Below, piece by piece: positions 51,376 to 63,400 of a stretch of 64,000 nucleotides of DNA (position 1 is the stretch's first letter; every line of letters begins with the position of its first letter). The notes under the pieces are model-generated. The model ran no database searches, was not told the DNA's origin, and saw only the letters and a list, made by a program, of their open reading frames with translations. Made by a program: the position numbers and the translations under genes. Source of the DNA: Struthio camelus (lineage: Eukaryota > Chordata > Aves > Struthioniformes > Struthionidae). The stretch covers positions 85,251,463 to 85,315,462 of the forward strand of contig NC_090982.1 of assembly GCF_040807025.1 (NCBI RefSeq). The letters run 5' to 3'.

Positions 51376-53399
51376 GTAACGAGTTTCGCCCTGAGCAGGA
51401 AGAGGGGGCAGGTTACAGATATGGGTTGGGGTAGGCTCATGGGAGAAGAGACAAGACAATTTATTAAAATATAATCGCAGGCTGCTAAATCTGGCTTAGG
51501 TCTCTGCATCATGTGAGGTCAAGACTCTGGTTTATGCATGTAGATTGACAGATTTCTCATGCCGAAAGGGGACTTTGTGGGCATCTTTTGCATGATGCAG
51601 GCTGGCATCCTCTGTCACTGGGATCTGGCTGAGCTACCGAGTCTGCAGGGGAATCAGTGTCCACCCCGTGTTAAAGGCTGACAGAGGTGGAGAATTTGCC
51701 CCTTCTTGGGCCAAATAATCACAAGTCCTTCTCGAATGGGGAAACTACTGCTGAGTCCCTACTTGGGGACCACCGTATGAATCCAACCCCATCCAATGAA
51801 AACTGAAAATTGTGCGACCAAGCAGAGAGTGCCTGGCAGTCAAGGGCTGGTAACCGAAGGGACAACACGTGAGAGGAGACAGTCCACTATACGCTCCTTT
51901 CCTAGCCACTGCAAAGAAACAGGCACTTTACAATTGCAATGTATTTGACCTGCTTCAGATGTTCATCTTGGAAGGAATCACATCTATTGGTGTCCCCGTG
52001 ACCATAAGAGGAGTCGAGATGGCGAGCTCCAGTGTCGGTGTCTCCACTGGTGGCGTCTAACCCCAGGTGAGAAGAGTCTCCCCGCTTTGTGTCTCACCCT
52101 TCACTGCCATGCTGACAGGACACACTCCCAAAGCACCAGAGCTTCCAGCATGGCCACTCCAATTTCCTCCATGATGTTTTTCCAAAGCCTGTTGGAAATC
52201 CCCTTCCATAAGACAGTTTGCATGTGCAGCTTCCTGCCTCATTGGGTAGGAGAAACGCATTGCAAAGGGTCAGCGTTCCCTTCCATGTTCGCACCAGCTC
52301 CCCTTTCGGCTGCCCAACACAATCGGGCCCCGTGCGGAGCCTCCTGCTTCTGCATGGCCGAGGCTTGCCCCTCCTGCTCTGCCTGCCGTGATGACTTTGC
52401 CGGGCTCTCGCACCTGCTAAACTCCCTTCCCCGGACCGGCAATGTGTCACACACCTCTCCAGGCCCCCACGTCTAAAACTTACCCAATCCCAAGGGCTCA
52501 GCTGTTGGTTTTCCTTCCCTTAATGCTGATACGAATGCTCTCTGCGTGACTCCACCAGGGTTTCTGGGCGAGCATATGGCTCGGCATATGGGGAGTTAAT
52601 ACAGCAGCTGGCACGTAGCCTCGTGGGCAAATACACGAGTCTGCTCCAAACGAGAAACTCATGTGCAGGACGTGCATGCGTCCCTCGCTTCAAACATGCC
52701 TTCCCAATTAGGTGGGTCACTTCTGCCCCCGGCTGCTGCAGGTTGACTCTGCTGCTGCTCATCGGGACACACGGGCGAAAGGGGTTTTGCTCCTCGTTAG
52801 CACTGGGAGTCATCCCCAAGTATTTTCTCCCTTTCTTTCAGTTGCTTGTTTTAACCTCTCCGCCAAGAGATGATCATCTTCAGAGCATCTCGGGGGGAGC
52901 TGAACATTGCACCTCTGCTGTTGCTCAGTCTGTTGTTTTGGGAGGGTCGGTCGGGACGTGACACAAAGGAGGCCAGGGCAGGCGCTCCCCTGAGTGTCCT
53001 GCAAGCCTTCCTCGAGTGTAGATGACTGGATAAACCTGCCTACTTTCTTGTCCAACTTGCTCCTGTTGGGCCAGGGATGAACTGGGCTCCAGGACCTCTG
53101 TCCTCTGAGTCCTCTGGCTTTCTCCTGAAGTCAGCCTGGATGTATTCATGAACCCATTTGTTCTTGTGACAGTGTTGGTCTTTAGCTTACAGAGCCTTTT
53201 TATTTTTGTGGGTTTTCCCCCAGTATATTTCTGAAGCACAATCACATCTTCTCTCTGCTCATGGCCTAAATAAGACAAGCTTTTTTCCCCAGGAAAGGCT
53301 TCCCCTTCCCTTTCTCTTGCTATTAACCCTGACATGCCCCTGTGCAAGGACCAGGTGGAAAAGGGCAGGCTGGCACGTTTGGGTACGTGCAGTTTATGC

Positions 53400-53512
53400 G
53401 TGAATAAGTCACTGTGCTGCTCTGTGCCTCGGTTTCCCCATCTGTAAAAAGAGGGAAGAATCATGTTGTCTTCTGCTACAAAATATCTGCGCTGTAGCGA
53501 GGATAACAGCTA
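53400..53512 (+). repeat. MIR-like SINE fragment
   Basis: 'aagtcactgtgctgctctgtgcctcggtttccccatctgtaaaaagaggg' is the well-known MIR core-to-3' signature. It is followed by a 'gcgaggataacagc' block that corresponds to the MIR tail region. Confidence 0.75.
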
Positions 53513-55415
53513 AACCCATATTGTGTGTACACAGCTCTGCACATATATATTTACACATACATTAGGGTTATTGAATCTATTAAAATAGATATGTGCGCTA
53601 CACAGCTTGGATATTTCTGCTCCAAAGGAAAAAAGATCCATAATGCTTGGAGCCGTTGCCATCATCTGAGCTGATCAAATGCAACAGAGCAGGACACCGG
53701 CCAGCCGGGAGTGGAGCACGTCCGCGTGGGGGCTGCCGCGTGGCACGTGCCCATTGCCCTCGGCTCTCCCATCTCCCTGCAGAAAATCATCTCCCGCGTG
53801 TCCCACTCTTTTTTTTTTTCCTTTCCCGGATCCTCTCTTCAGATCCCTATGCCCGTTAGCCCCTGCTTTGCTGGAGCTCGCAGCCCTGTCCCGGCAGCGC
53901 GTGGTCGGTGTGAATCACGGCTCACGCTCGCTTCACATCTAGCGACCACAAATGAAGCAGGAGCGGGTGTAAAAAACTGGTTACGAAGCACCTTGGGAGA
54001 TCTTTGTGTTTCCCGCTGCTTTTTCAGTGATTATCAGTCCCCCTTTTGAACCAGTCTGCAATACCAAGGGCTGGAAACATTTCATCAACATTGGTTAAAT
54101 GAAACCTGAGGTTCTGGAGAACGAAGATGCCTTCAAGGGCTAAGGCTTAAATATTTCACACTATAAAACTCCGGATAAAATTGCAGAAGTCGGCCCCACC
54201 GAGAAAGTCCTGCCATCATTTAAACAACATCGTGCATGGCTCGCTTTGCCCGCCAATTGGCTGCCTGAATTTGAGATGACCCCGAAGCACCTCATGACTG
54301 TCCCTGGCACCGCTTTGGGGACAGAGCTGCCACTGGGCCACCACAGGAGGGCAGTGCGAGTTTGAGCGAGCCGGGAACCCGGTGGAGAACGGATGAGCTG
54401 AAACAGGGCGGGGGGAAAGCCCCAAATCGAGCTTGCGGCGCCTCGTTTTTTCTGCAGACGGGTCTCGCATGGGGGTGTCCACCATCCATGTCATCCGCTC
54501 GCCTAAGAAAACCAAATGTATTTACAGGGGCACAGCAAGCTTTACAAAACTGTACTTGCTCTGCACACTGGGAAATTTTAGCCATTTCTGCATGATTTTC
54601 TTTCAATGAAACCAGCCCAAAGGCACCTGCAATCAGCAGCAGATCCCAGGAAAGCCGGTGCTGGGGAGGCTGGAGGGACCATCTCGCCCTGCGGCACCGT
54701 TAAGGACGTACGAACCACTCGCTGCTTCGGGTAATAGTTTATTTTCTCCAGGGGTGGCAAATGTGCAACAGGTACGTTTATAGGACTGCCATTTCGTTAG
54801 CCAAGGGGAGTCGCGACCCAACAACAGACCGAAACAAAGAAATCGAATAGTCTACCGCCCTACAGCAATTAGTGCAAGTCAGGGAAAACATCAGTTCGAC
54901 ACAGGAAAACAATGAAAAAGGTGTTTCCAAGCCACAGGTATTTTCTGCGGGGCCACGAGGTGGTTACGCCGCTCGGGGAAGCGAGGGGGACCTGCTGGTG
55001 ACCGAGGGACGGCGAAATGGCAAAGGCTATTCCTTTCCTTTTTCAGTATTTCGTTTCTCCCGAGCCACTGCAAGAAGATGCTGGTGCACAGATCTCTGAA
55101 GGGTGGTGAGCGACGACGGGCAGGGAGTCGCCTTTGCAGCTGAACGCCCGGCCCGCTGTGTGCAGCAGATATCCCTTTTTGCAGCACCACCCGGTGAAAG
55201 CAAACACGGCCCGAGCAGCGTTTCCCCCGCACCGTTTTCCCCACCGTGGTCTGGATTATGCAGCAGATAAGAGCAGCTGGTTAGGAGGGAGAGTGTAGCC
55301 ATATGTTGCTGCTAACAAGCATTTACTGAAGCTGGTTTCTTTCTGCGATTCCCATGTGCCTGATTAGCGCACAGCTCCTCTGAGCAATTTTCAGATTTCA
55401 CCCCCACCTCGGATC

Positions 55416-55437
55416 TTTTTTTTTTTTTTTTTTTTTT
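55416..55437. repeat. T22 homopolymer
   Basis: Twenty-two consecutive T in intergenic DNA. No attached retroelement was recognised. Confidence 0.9.
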
Positions 55438-56762
55438 GGCATTAAAAAAATTAGAGCAGCCAGCATGCGAGCATAAGACTGGGTTAAAAACCACAAGATT
55501 AAAAAAAAAAACACTTCAGAAACATATTAAATTTAAATGGCTAAAATGTTAAGTCACTTCACTTTTTTCCTGCGATTTTTTTTTTTGCTCAAAAAATACC
55601 CTGCTTGTTTGGAACATGCTAGTGAGAAGCTAGCAAGGCTCGCAAAGCCCGGGCTGCAGACGCCCTCCCACCGCTGTGCTTTCCCGGCCAGGGGCTCCCA
55701 GCCACTCTCGGGGGGCCACTGCCTCCTCCAGCCATGGGATGATTTTACATATGTGGTTTTTTACAATTTCTGTTTTTGTGGAGGTGGTTTTTTTTTGTTT
55801 TTTGGTTTTTTTGGGGGGTGAGAAACACCCTGCCTCTGCAGGGCTGTGCCTGCCCAAAAGCCCCTCGCCATGGGCTGGCCGAGGCTGAGCAGGTCCCCAC
55901 CGGGGGGATGTGGGGCCCTGGAGAGCGCCGACTCGGTGCCCACTGCGTGGCACATCCAGGCTCTCAGTGCCGCTCGGGGACGGAGAGGGCAGGGAAACGA
56001 GCAGCAGCCCGGGGTGCTGTGCTGGGGCTGCGGTGGGGCGTGCGAGCTGCGGGCTGTGCCCAGGCTCGGGAGGGCAGACTGGCCCTTCGCGTCCCGTGCT
56101 GTGCCCAGAGGGGCTGATGTTAGCGCATGGGATATTTAACGTCCTAGGCGTTGCCATGCCGCACCATGGGAACTGTTGGTGTGCATTATGCAGAGCTGGG
56201 AACTACTGGTAGATAATGGTCAACATCTACCCTACCAAAGCCCCTGTCTGCCCAGAAGAGGGTAGCTGCATCCAAATGACCTGTTGGGAATGGTCCTGGG
56301 GCTGTGCTAATGTCTCATCCAGGCCTGGGAAGGGTTTGGGATGGGGCTAGTTGACCCCATTCCTGCTAGGGTCTGCCCTGATGGCTGCAGCCTATCCGGG
56401 ACCACAAGCGCAAGTGCCACCACGTCCGCGTATGTGTCTGCTGTTGAGCCACCTCCTCCTGGAGCCCGATATTAACGACTGCCATAACTGAATTTCCTGT
56501 GTATTTCCAGAGACGGCTGAAGGATCCCATGGCCAACTGTGGCACTTGGTTTTCATGAAGTAAGTGCGATAGGGCAGGTCTGCCTTAGGTGGTCTGGTGA
56601 ACATCTGGCTTCTCAAACATCAGTAAAGACAGTAGAGGGGGGGGGGAAGGGGGGAGATACACCTTACTTTGCTATAGCTAAAGGAAAGCAAAGCAGTTAC
56701 TCCAAGCTAGTTTTTCCAAACCACACTAGTAAATAGTGGATAGGCAGGTGCAGTCGAATTCG

Positions 56763-56812
56763 GGTGATTCATCCCATGCTTGGGAGGTCCAACGTAGGTG
56801 GGATGAATCACC
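56763..56812. repeat. 14-bp perfect inverted repeat with 22-nt spacer
   Basis: The left arm GGTGATTCATCCCA (56763-56776) and the right arm TGGGATGAATCACC (56799-56812) are exact reverse complements. The spacer contains a further short self-complementary pair (TTGG/CCAA). Each arm contains TGATTCA, a near-AP-1 heptamer. Confidence 0.9.
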
Positions 56813-57699
56813 TTCCAGCAGTACCTGCCTCCCTCCAGAGCAATGGCAAGTTTAGATGAAGGCTGGAATTCAGCTTGCGGATTAGGACACCCAGACTTCA
56901 AGTGTCAACATGTAGATGTCTCAATGTGCACAAGGTGTCTGTTACTTAACTTAGAAACGGCTGAACGAAGTGGGAAGAGGCCCACCATTCATACCTGGCG
57001 CATATTTTCCAGGGCTTTGCACCTCTTTCGAAAAGAAGCATTAAAATATCAAGGAAATTCTGCAGCTCCTTAGCTGCAAGAATAATTACAGGCCTTGTGT
57101 CAGGGATAGCTGTGTGGCCAAGTACCTGCTGCACCCAGGCCACGGTGAGAAGACGAGCAAGAAGCCACCGTGCCAAGGCTTGGTGCTCCTCACACCTGTG
57201 TCAACTGGAGAAATGTCGCTGCAGTAGAGAACTTGCCTGGCGTGGGGAAGGAAGGAGAGCAGAACCTCCAGGGAACGCTCTCCAAACTTGGCTATGCACC
57301 CACATTGATACCTGTGGCCTGGAGACACCCACACAACACTGAAACGGGAAGAAATAGGTTTTGCTATAGTCATCCCTCCCTGTCCCCAGCGTGCGCTCAA
57401 CCAGCTACGTACAACCCAAACCAGCGCAATCCGGGAAAATCAACCTTAACTTATTCATGGTCATCGGAGTCACCACGCAACTGGCTCCCTTGAGCCAGAA
57501 ACGATCCTGGCCAGATGCTTAGATAACCTGTCATTGGTTTCTTTTTCAAAAATTACCTTTGGAAATTGCCAAATTTGGATGGTGGGCAAACCTGAGTAAG
57601 TAGCCAGGCCACCTCCAAAACGTGCCGCCCCACTCAGCTTCTCGAGCAGCTTGGCCTTCCCAGGTTTGCAAAAGAACCACGTCTTGCTAAGAATTTAAG

Positions 57700-59844
57700 A
57701 GCATCAATTAACACAGTTTAATAAATACCTAAAAGGATCTAGTCTTTCTTTTTTTTCTTTCGGTTTCTACCTTCAATAAAAGTTAAGGATGATTGTCCCG
57801 TGAGTAACTAAGGCAAATTTGCTTGCATGTGTTGTCGCTCTCTCTCCTTTTTTGTTTGTTTTTTTTTTTCATTGTTTTGTACATAAAGCAATCACATAAA
57901 AATAGTTATAAATAGAAAAATTGCAAAGGTTTTCCCCCAATAGACAAATAGGAAAAAAACCAAACCCAAAAACAAACCAACAAACAAATTGAGACAAAAA
58001 AACCACCTTGCTTCAAGTTCTTGTAGATTATACAGTACTCAGCATCTTTGGATACTTTACAATGACTCCAAATTGTAGACAAAAAACACCTGAAGTAACC
58101 AGTCATCTGCAAAATGTAGTTTGTATAAGAAGTCGATTCGGATTAAAAAAAAAAAAGTTTGATGCAGTTTTAAAAAGTTTTCTTTTTTCTTTTTTTTTTT
58201 TTCTCTCCACTGATTTGTTGCACACGGAGTCTTTGCAGATGTATTTTTGGGAGGAGAAAGCTAGCATCAGGCAGTTTATTAGGATCATTCGTTGATGCAT
58301 GTTCTCTGAACAGAAAGGACTCGCTCCTGCCCTGGCGGGAGGAAGCAGGGGGAGGCGCGACTTCGAAGCCTGCACTCGTTGCATCCGCCGACACCAAAAA
58401 AACGCTCCAGCAGCGAGACCCTCGTTCAGCCGTGGCTTCAGAGCAGCACCAGCAATGGATAAAACCAAAATTCAGACCAAAAAAAAAAAAAACCCTACAG
58501 TCCTCTTGTTCCCTTTGATTCTGCTGATGTGGAAAGATAACAGTAAATAGAGCAAACAAAAAAAAGCCCTAATTTTTAACATTTACATTTTTTGAGTTCC
58601 TGTTTTATGTAAAAGCAGCCAAGCCGTACTCTCTTAACTCACTTTTCTTAAGGTCAAGACGCTCACCCTGTGGCTGCTGGGCTGAGCGAGGCTCGCAGGG
58701 CTCTTCCAGCCGCTTCTGGGCCTCGAGGGAAATGGGGGAGAACTATCAGCTTGAGGATGCCCTAGCACTTGGTGACAATGTCGCTTGGGGGGGGGCACTT
58801 TAGGGGAAGCCTTTTTGACAAAGGTCCCCCGAGGCATGAAAATACACACGCAAAGCTTTTTTTCTATTCAGAATTGCAGATTTGGTGACACCCAAGTGTG
58901 TTGCAAATTTCTATCACCAAAATACATATAGAATTTTTTTTTTTTTTGAGGGAGGGGAAGGAATGAAGGAGAAATATCCAGACTTTTCAAAATGGTCAGC
59001 GGGCATGAATCCAAGTGAGCTGTTCTGCCTCTTTGGTTTGAACTGACTTTTTCAGTTCAAAACCCCCACGTGCTTTATTTTTGCAACGCGAGGGTTAAAA
59101 AAAAAAAAAAAAGCTCAGAATCAAAACATTTCCCCTCCTTCCAAAAAAACAAAAAAAACCTTCACATTTGTAAGCGACCGAAGTTAAGACGCTCAGAACG
59201 GCATTTGGTTCTCCTTTGGAAATTCTGAAACGGCACCAAAATAACCCAAACTTCCCCCAGCTTCGCTCCTGGATGATATTCAACCTCTTTTGCTTTTAGG
59301 GTCCCAACTCGTCCTGGACAGCGGGGCTTTCGCCAACCCCAAAATCCCTCGGAGGTGTGTGACGTGCAGTGGTCGGGACCCTTGCCCTTCCCCACCGGTG
59401 TGCCCTGGTGGGTCCCCCTCGCCTTCGCCACGGTCCCTTGTAGAATAAATTTTGTTGCCGGACATGGGAATTAATAAAGGAAAAAAAAAAAACCCAAAAA
59501 GTCCTTTTGACCAAAAGGGCCGAGGAATGTAACGTATCAAAAGACAGTCTGGACGGCTCGTCCGTGCCCAGCTGGCGGGTGGAAAATGGCCACGGTCTCC
59601 CCAGAAGAGCTGTCCCGCGGAGATGGCCGTGTCCCCCGGGGCTAAGGCAAGCGACGTTTTTAGGGGTGTCGAAGAGAGCGGCAGCCCCGGCGGGGCCGGG
59701 ATGGCACCCGGGGGCAGCCCCGTGCCGCGCGCCCGGCGGCGGCTCGACGCGGCGCGGACCCGGCTCGCTTCTCTGGAGCAGGACGCCGCCGGACAGTTGA
59801 ACCCGAGGGCAGCCCCGGGGCAGGGAGCGGTCCCCCTCGCCCGT
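57700..59844 (-). other. ZBTB7C: Probable ZBTB7C 3' UTR
   Basis: The sequence directly downstream of the ZBTB7C stop is AU-rich with many A/U homopolymers on the sense (minus) strand and no open frame of note. Possible polyadenylation signals on that strand are AATAAA at 59079-59074 and 58280-58275, and ATTAAA at 57722-57717. The last is followed by a GU-containing stretch. The 3' end shown assumes the last signal is used, which gives a UTR of about 2.1 kb. Earlier ends are possible. Confidence 0.5.
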
Positions 59845-60481
59845 TTAGTTGCCCGCCTCGGAGATGGGGGCCACGTGCGCGAGCCCCGCCAGGCCGCTGA
59901 AGCCCGTGCTCCAGGGGTCGGGCAGGGGGAAGAAAGGCTGGGCCGAGAGGTTGTCGTTGTGGCCCAGGGCGAAGGCGAAAATGCCCGCGTTCCTCTCCAT
60001 GTCCAGCTGGGCTCGCCTCAACAGCTTCATCTGGGTTTCTTCGAAGCGGCTCTCCAGCTCTTGCAGGCTAAAAGCGTCCTTGGCCCCGCTCAGGAAGTGC
60101 TCGGGGCTGGGGCCGGGAAGGCACATGGGCCCACCGCCCAGGTGGCCGCCCATCTCCTGTAGGCCGGGCGGCACGGCGAAGCCCTTCTCGCCCGGCGGGC
60201 CGCCCGGGGCGAAGAGCAGGCTGGCGGCCCGCCACGCCGCCGGCTTGCGGCCGCGCCGGGGCCGGGCTATGCGGCAGCTCTGGCGCTTGATGTGGCGGTG
60301 GAGGTGGTCGGAGCGCGTGAAGCTCTTGTAGCAGAACTCGCACTGGTAGGGCCGCACGCCCGTGTGGATGCGCATGTGGTTCTTCAGGTCGTAGTTGTGC
60401 ACGAACTTGGCGTTGCAGTGGATGCAGAGGTAGGGCCGCTCGCCCGTGTGCTTCCGCATGTGGATCTTGAGCTTGTCCTGC
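59845..60481 (-). CDS. ZBTB7C: ZBTB7C, terminal coding exon (zinc fingers and C-terminal tail)
   Basis: ZBTB7C (Kr-pok/APM-1) is a nuclear BTB/POZ zinc-finger transcription repressor. The exon starts at 60481 after a tttgcag acceptor and supplies the last base of an Arg codon, then 211 codons and TAA. Residues 1-11 ([11 protein letters not shown]) finish one C2H2 finger. A complete finger follows (C19, C22, H35, H39), then a final finger (C47, C50, H59, H63) ending [14 protein letters not shown], joined by TGERP/TGVRP linkers. After it come a basic [12 protein letters not shown] stretch, a Gly/Pro-rich region, a probable helix [16 protein letters not shown], and the tail FFPLPDPW...EAGN. The finger block and tail match mammalian ZBTB7C rather than ZBTB7A or ZBTB7B. 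The BTB domain and first finger(s) are on an upstream exon beyond 64,000. Intact; the exon is strongly GC/CpG-rich. Confidence 0.97.
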
Positions 60482-63400
60482 CTGCAAAACAAGAGGCCGG
60501 TCAGCGAGGTTGCAAGGGGCAAGTATGGTTGACTCCCCCCCCACCACCTCCTTCCACCCAAATCAGGAGAAAGAAAATGGGTTTAAAAAGCTCAAGAAGA
60601 CAAGAGGCGGTTGCAGGGGGCTGAACCACCCAGAGACACGGTGCGGGGTTGGTCCCCAGCCCTCGGACCAGCTCTTCCATCCCTCAAGGAGGACTCTGGC
60701 CCCATGGTGGCGGGGTTTTGGCGTATCGAGCTTCAGGACTCCTGCAGGGCACGCAAAAAAAGGTCGAGTTTAGGTCGGCTCGTTGGGCTTTTTGACCTTG
60801 CTCAGGTTCGCAGCGGGTGGAGGAAAGGCTGGCCTGCCCCCTCGCTGCCCACGCTCTCGCCGCCCCCTGCGAGGGACAGCCCCTGCCCTTTAGGAGTTTG
60901 CATCCCATCCCGACGAGCTCGAAACGGCTTAATTGGAAAAGATAAAAAGAAAAAAAGAGAGAGAATAAAGCCTATACGTGGGAATATCCAAAGAAGTGAT
61001 ATATTCCTATATAGATATATTTATGCATGCAAAGGAGGGCATAAGGTGATGTGAGAAAGCCTGGCGTTTTGGGCCGGCACTGCTTAGCCAAGTCTCTCTC
61101 GGTGCTGATTTTCCTCTTATGCTTTCACTGACCGCTGGGTGTCTCAGGAGCTTTCCTCTGGAGCCGGGGCCGCTGCCCAGGCGAGAGCGGCGGGCGCGCG
61201 GGCACGGGTGGGCGCTTTCCACGGGGTGTTGTTTGGAGGGATGGTCTCCAAGGCCGGCACACACAAAACACTTGCACGTCCAGCCTCCAAGATGCAGGGA
61301 TAGCGCCCACCCCGACGGCGTTTCTTCACAAAGACAAGCTTTTCGGGGGGGGGGGGGACACCTAAAAGCAGCAAGAACATTTTCCCAGGCTGGCCGTCCC
61401 AGTCACTATTTTTTCCAATAAATAAATATTTCCTTCTGCAGTCTACAGAATCACAGCTAAGGCGTACGATTATAAAAAGCAAAGCTGACTGAGCCGAGCC
61501 AAGCACGCTGTCTAGATTACACAAGTGGAGTTCAACGCGGAAAGTAAGTAAAGAGCAAAGTGAGAGAATTTACACTGGTTTCTGAAATGCTTTTGGTTTG
61601 ATCTCCGCGACACGTTAGCCTCTCTCTCCGAGGCTAAGAATATGGGGAATATATAGAGTCGTGCTATTAATACACATAAAATACGTGAGCATGCAAGAAA
61701 GCAAAAATATATTTATGCTGGCAGGTCGAGCAAGGTGTTGCTTGTGCACTGATTTCTGCCACCTTGCCCGCGCACAACTTGAAATACTTTTCGGTGCCGT
61801 GATCAAATCCTGCTGCTTTACACGAGCCCTGAGGTCGTTCAGCGCCCAGAACGGAGTTCACCCAGTACGCGGGACAGCCACGGGCAGGACTCCCACTGGG
61901 TCCGCGCAGCGCCAGACGACTGTTTGCTGCCAGTGTCGCTGTTCTGAAAGCCTCCGGCAAGAAGTAAGGAATCCAAGAAGGAAGCAGAGAAGCGTCCCGA
62001 GCACGAGGGGCACTTCTTCACCGGATGATCCTTTTTTTCCCCGGGGGGAAAACCTGCCCCAGCCCAACCCAGCATCTGCAGGATAGCGTAGCTGCCGCGC
62101 AGGCGACGGAGATGCTCCCTGCCCGTACGGCAGCTCGAACGAGCTCGCGCCGCCTTTGGTTTTCCACGGCTCGTAACTTGTACCGATTTTTAGGGAGGCA
62201 GAGAAAAGCATCCCCTGGGCTCCGCGCCAACGCCAGTGCCAGATCCCAAGTTCCCACTCCAAAGAGCCCGACCCGAACTTCGCAAAGACGCCGCTAGCCC
62301 ACGATTTTAGCACGGGCACGTTTCCCCTTAGCCTCGCTCTCGGAAAGTGCTGAAATCGGTTCTCGGGAACGGACAAAGCAGCACGGAAAAGTTCAGCCCG
62401 AACGCATAACGCTCAGCGAAGTTAGAAGCAGGCGAAAACAGCGTCTCGTAACGCGAAGCGTTGGGAAACGTTAATAAAAAGCAGAGCTACCAGCCCCACC
62501 TATAATATAATTTAAACCTATATATGTAATGTTTAACCTAGCAGGATCACTTTTCCTAATAAACACGCAGCGTGCCAGGACTGTACAATGTAAATACAGG
62601 CAGAGCTTTTCCAGGCTATTACCAGTCGCTGTCAGCAGACCGGGAGAAACTCGATGCTTCGGTGCACACCTCGACCACAGCGGCAGCCCACGGGCTATAG
62701 AGTAAGAGAGGTTTTATGGGCTTTATTCTTTTTCTTCCAAAACCACTAACTTTCAGGTCATCCAGAGAGGCACAGGGAGAAGCTCCCAGGTAAGGGGCAG
62801 CCCCGGGGCCAGACGCTGGGTACGTGCCGTTGCTCCCGCTGCCACCCTCGCCGGGAGGCTGTGCGGTTTGAGCTCGCTGCCAGGCCCGCGCCGCCTCTGA
62901 CGGCTGTGGCTTTCTGCCGTGACCCGTCCGCGGGCACGCCGCGGCACCTAAAATCGCGCTGCGTGCGTGTGAATGCCCTTAATGCAATTGCGTCGGGAGA
63001 GCGAGTAGGGCTCTGCGAGCTGCCGCAGCACAAATAATATGAACAAATAATGTTAACCTTTTTGGGCTGGAGCAGTTTCTCCTTGAACACTCTGGGGATG
63101 CCTCGGTGCAAAAGCGGAAACATGTGCAGTTTTCTTTAGACCTTTAGCAGTGCAAAACAGCAGACCAGAACCTGAGCAGCCTTTGCTTAAGAAAAAATTG
63201 ATGAGCTCTTAAACGAAGTCCCACTTCCTGCAATTAGATGTCCAACACAGCCAAGACTGATGCAGGGTCCTTGCTGCAGGACGTAGGGAACCCTCTATAC
63301 TTCTTCCAGTAAATTCGCTCCTATGCAGTGCCAGGAGTGCAGGAATAACGCATGGGAAGGATTAATCCACGAATCGTGGGGGGAGCCTGGGCCCCCTGGC

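Larger units (their letters stand above)
31400..57690. other. Intergenic region between the SMAD2 promoter and the ZBTB7C 3' end
   Basis: About 26 kb. None of the longer open frames shows a recognisable domain, a repeat-independent codon bias visible to me, or an exon-like arrangement. The sequence holds one CR1 LINE, MIR-like SINE pieces, other old repeats and some AT-rich blocks with clustered homeodomain-type sites. Base composition changes from AT-rich (31.5-37 kb) to mixed, and then to more GC-rich towards ZBTB7C (50-57 kb). Unannotated lncRNA exons cannot be excluded. Confidence 0.75.

Noticed and set aside
52925..53464. Minus-strand 179-codon frame
   Set aside because: Overlaps a MIR-like SINE at its upstream end and shows no protein-like pattern.
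59623..60331. Plus-strand open frames of 179 and 160 codons
   Set aside because: They are antisense shadows of the GC-rich ZBTB7C terminal exon.
61858..62376. Minus-strand 172-codon frame in the ZBTB7C intron
   Set aside because: CpG-rich composition, no domain, no match to the missing BTB exon or to a zinc finger.
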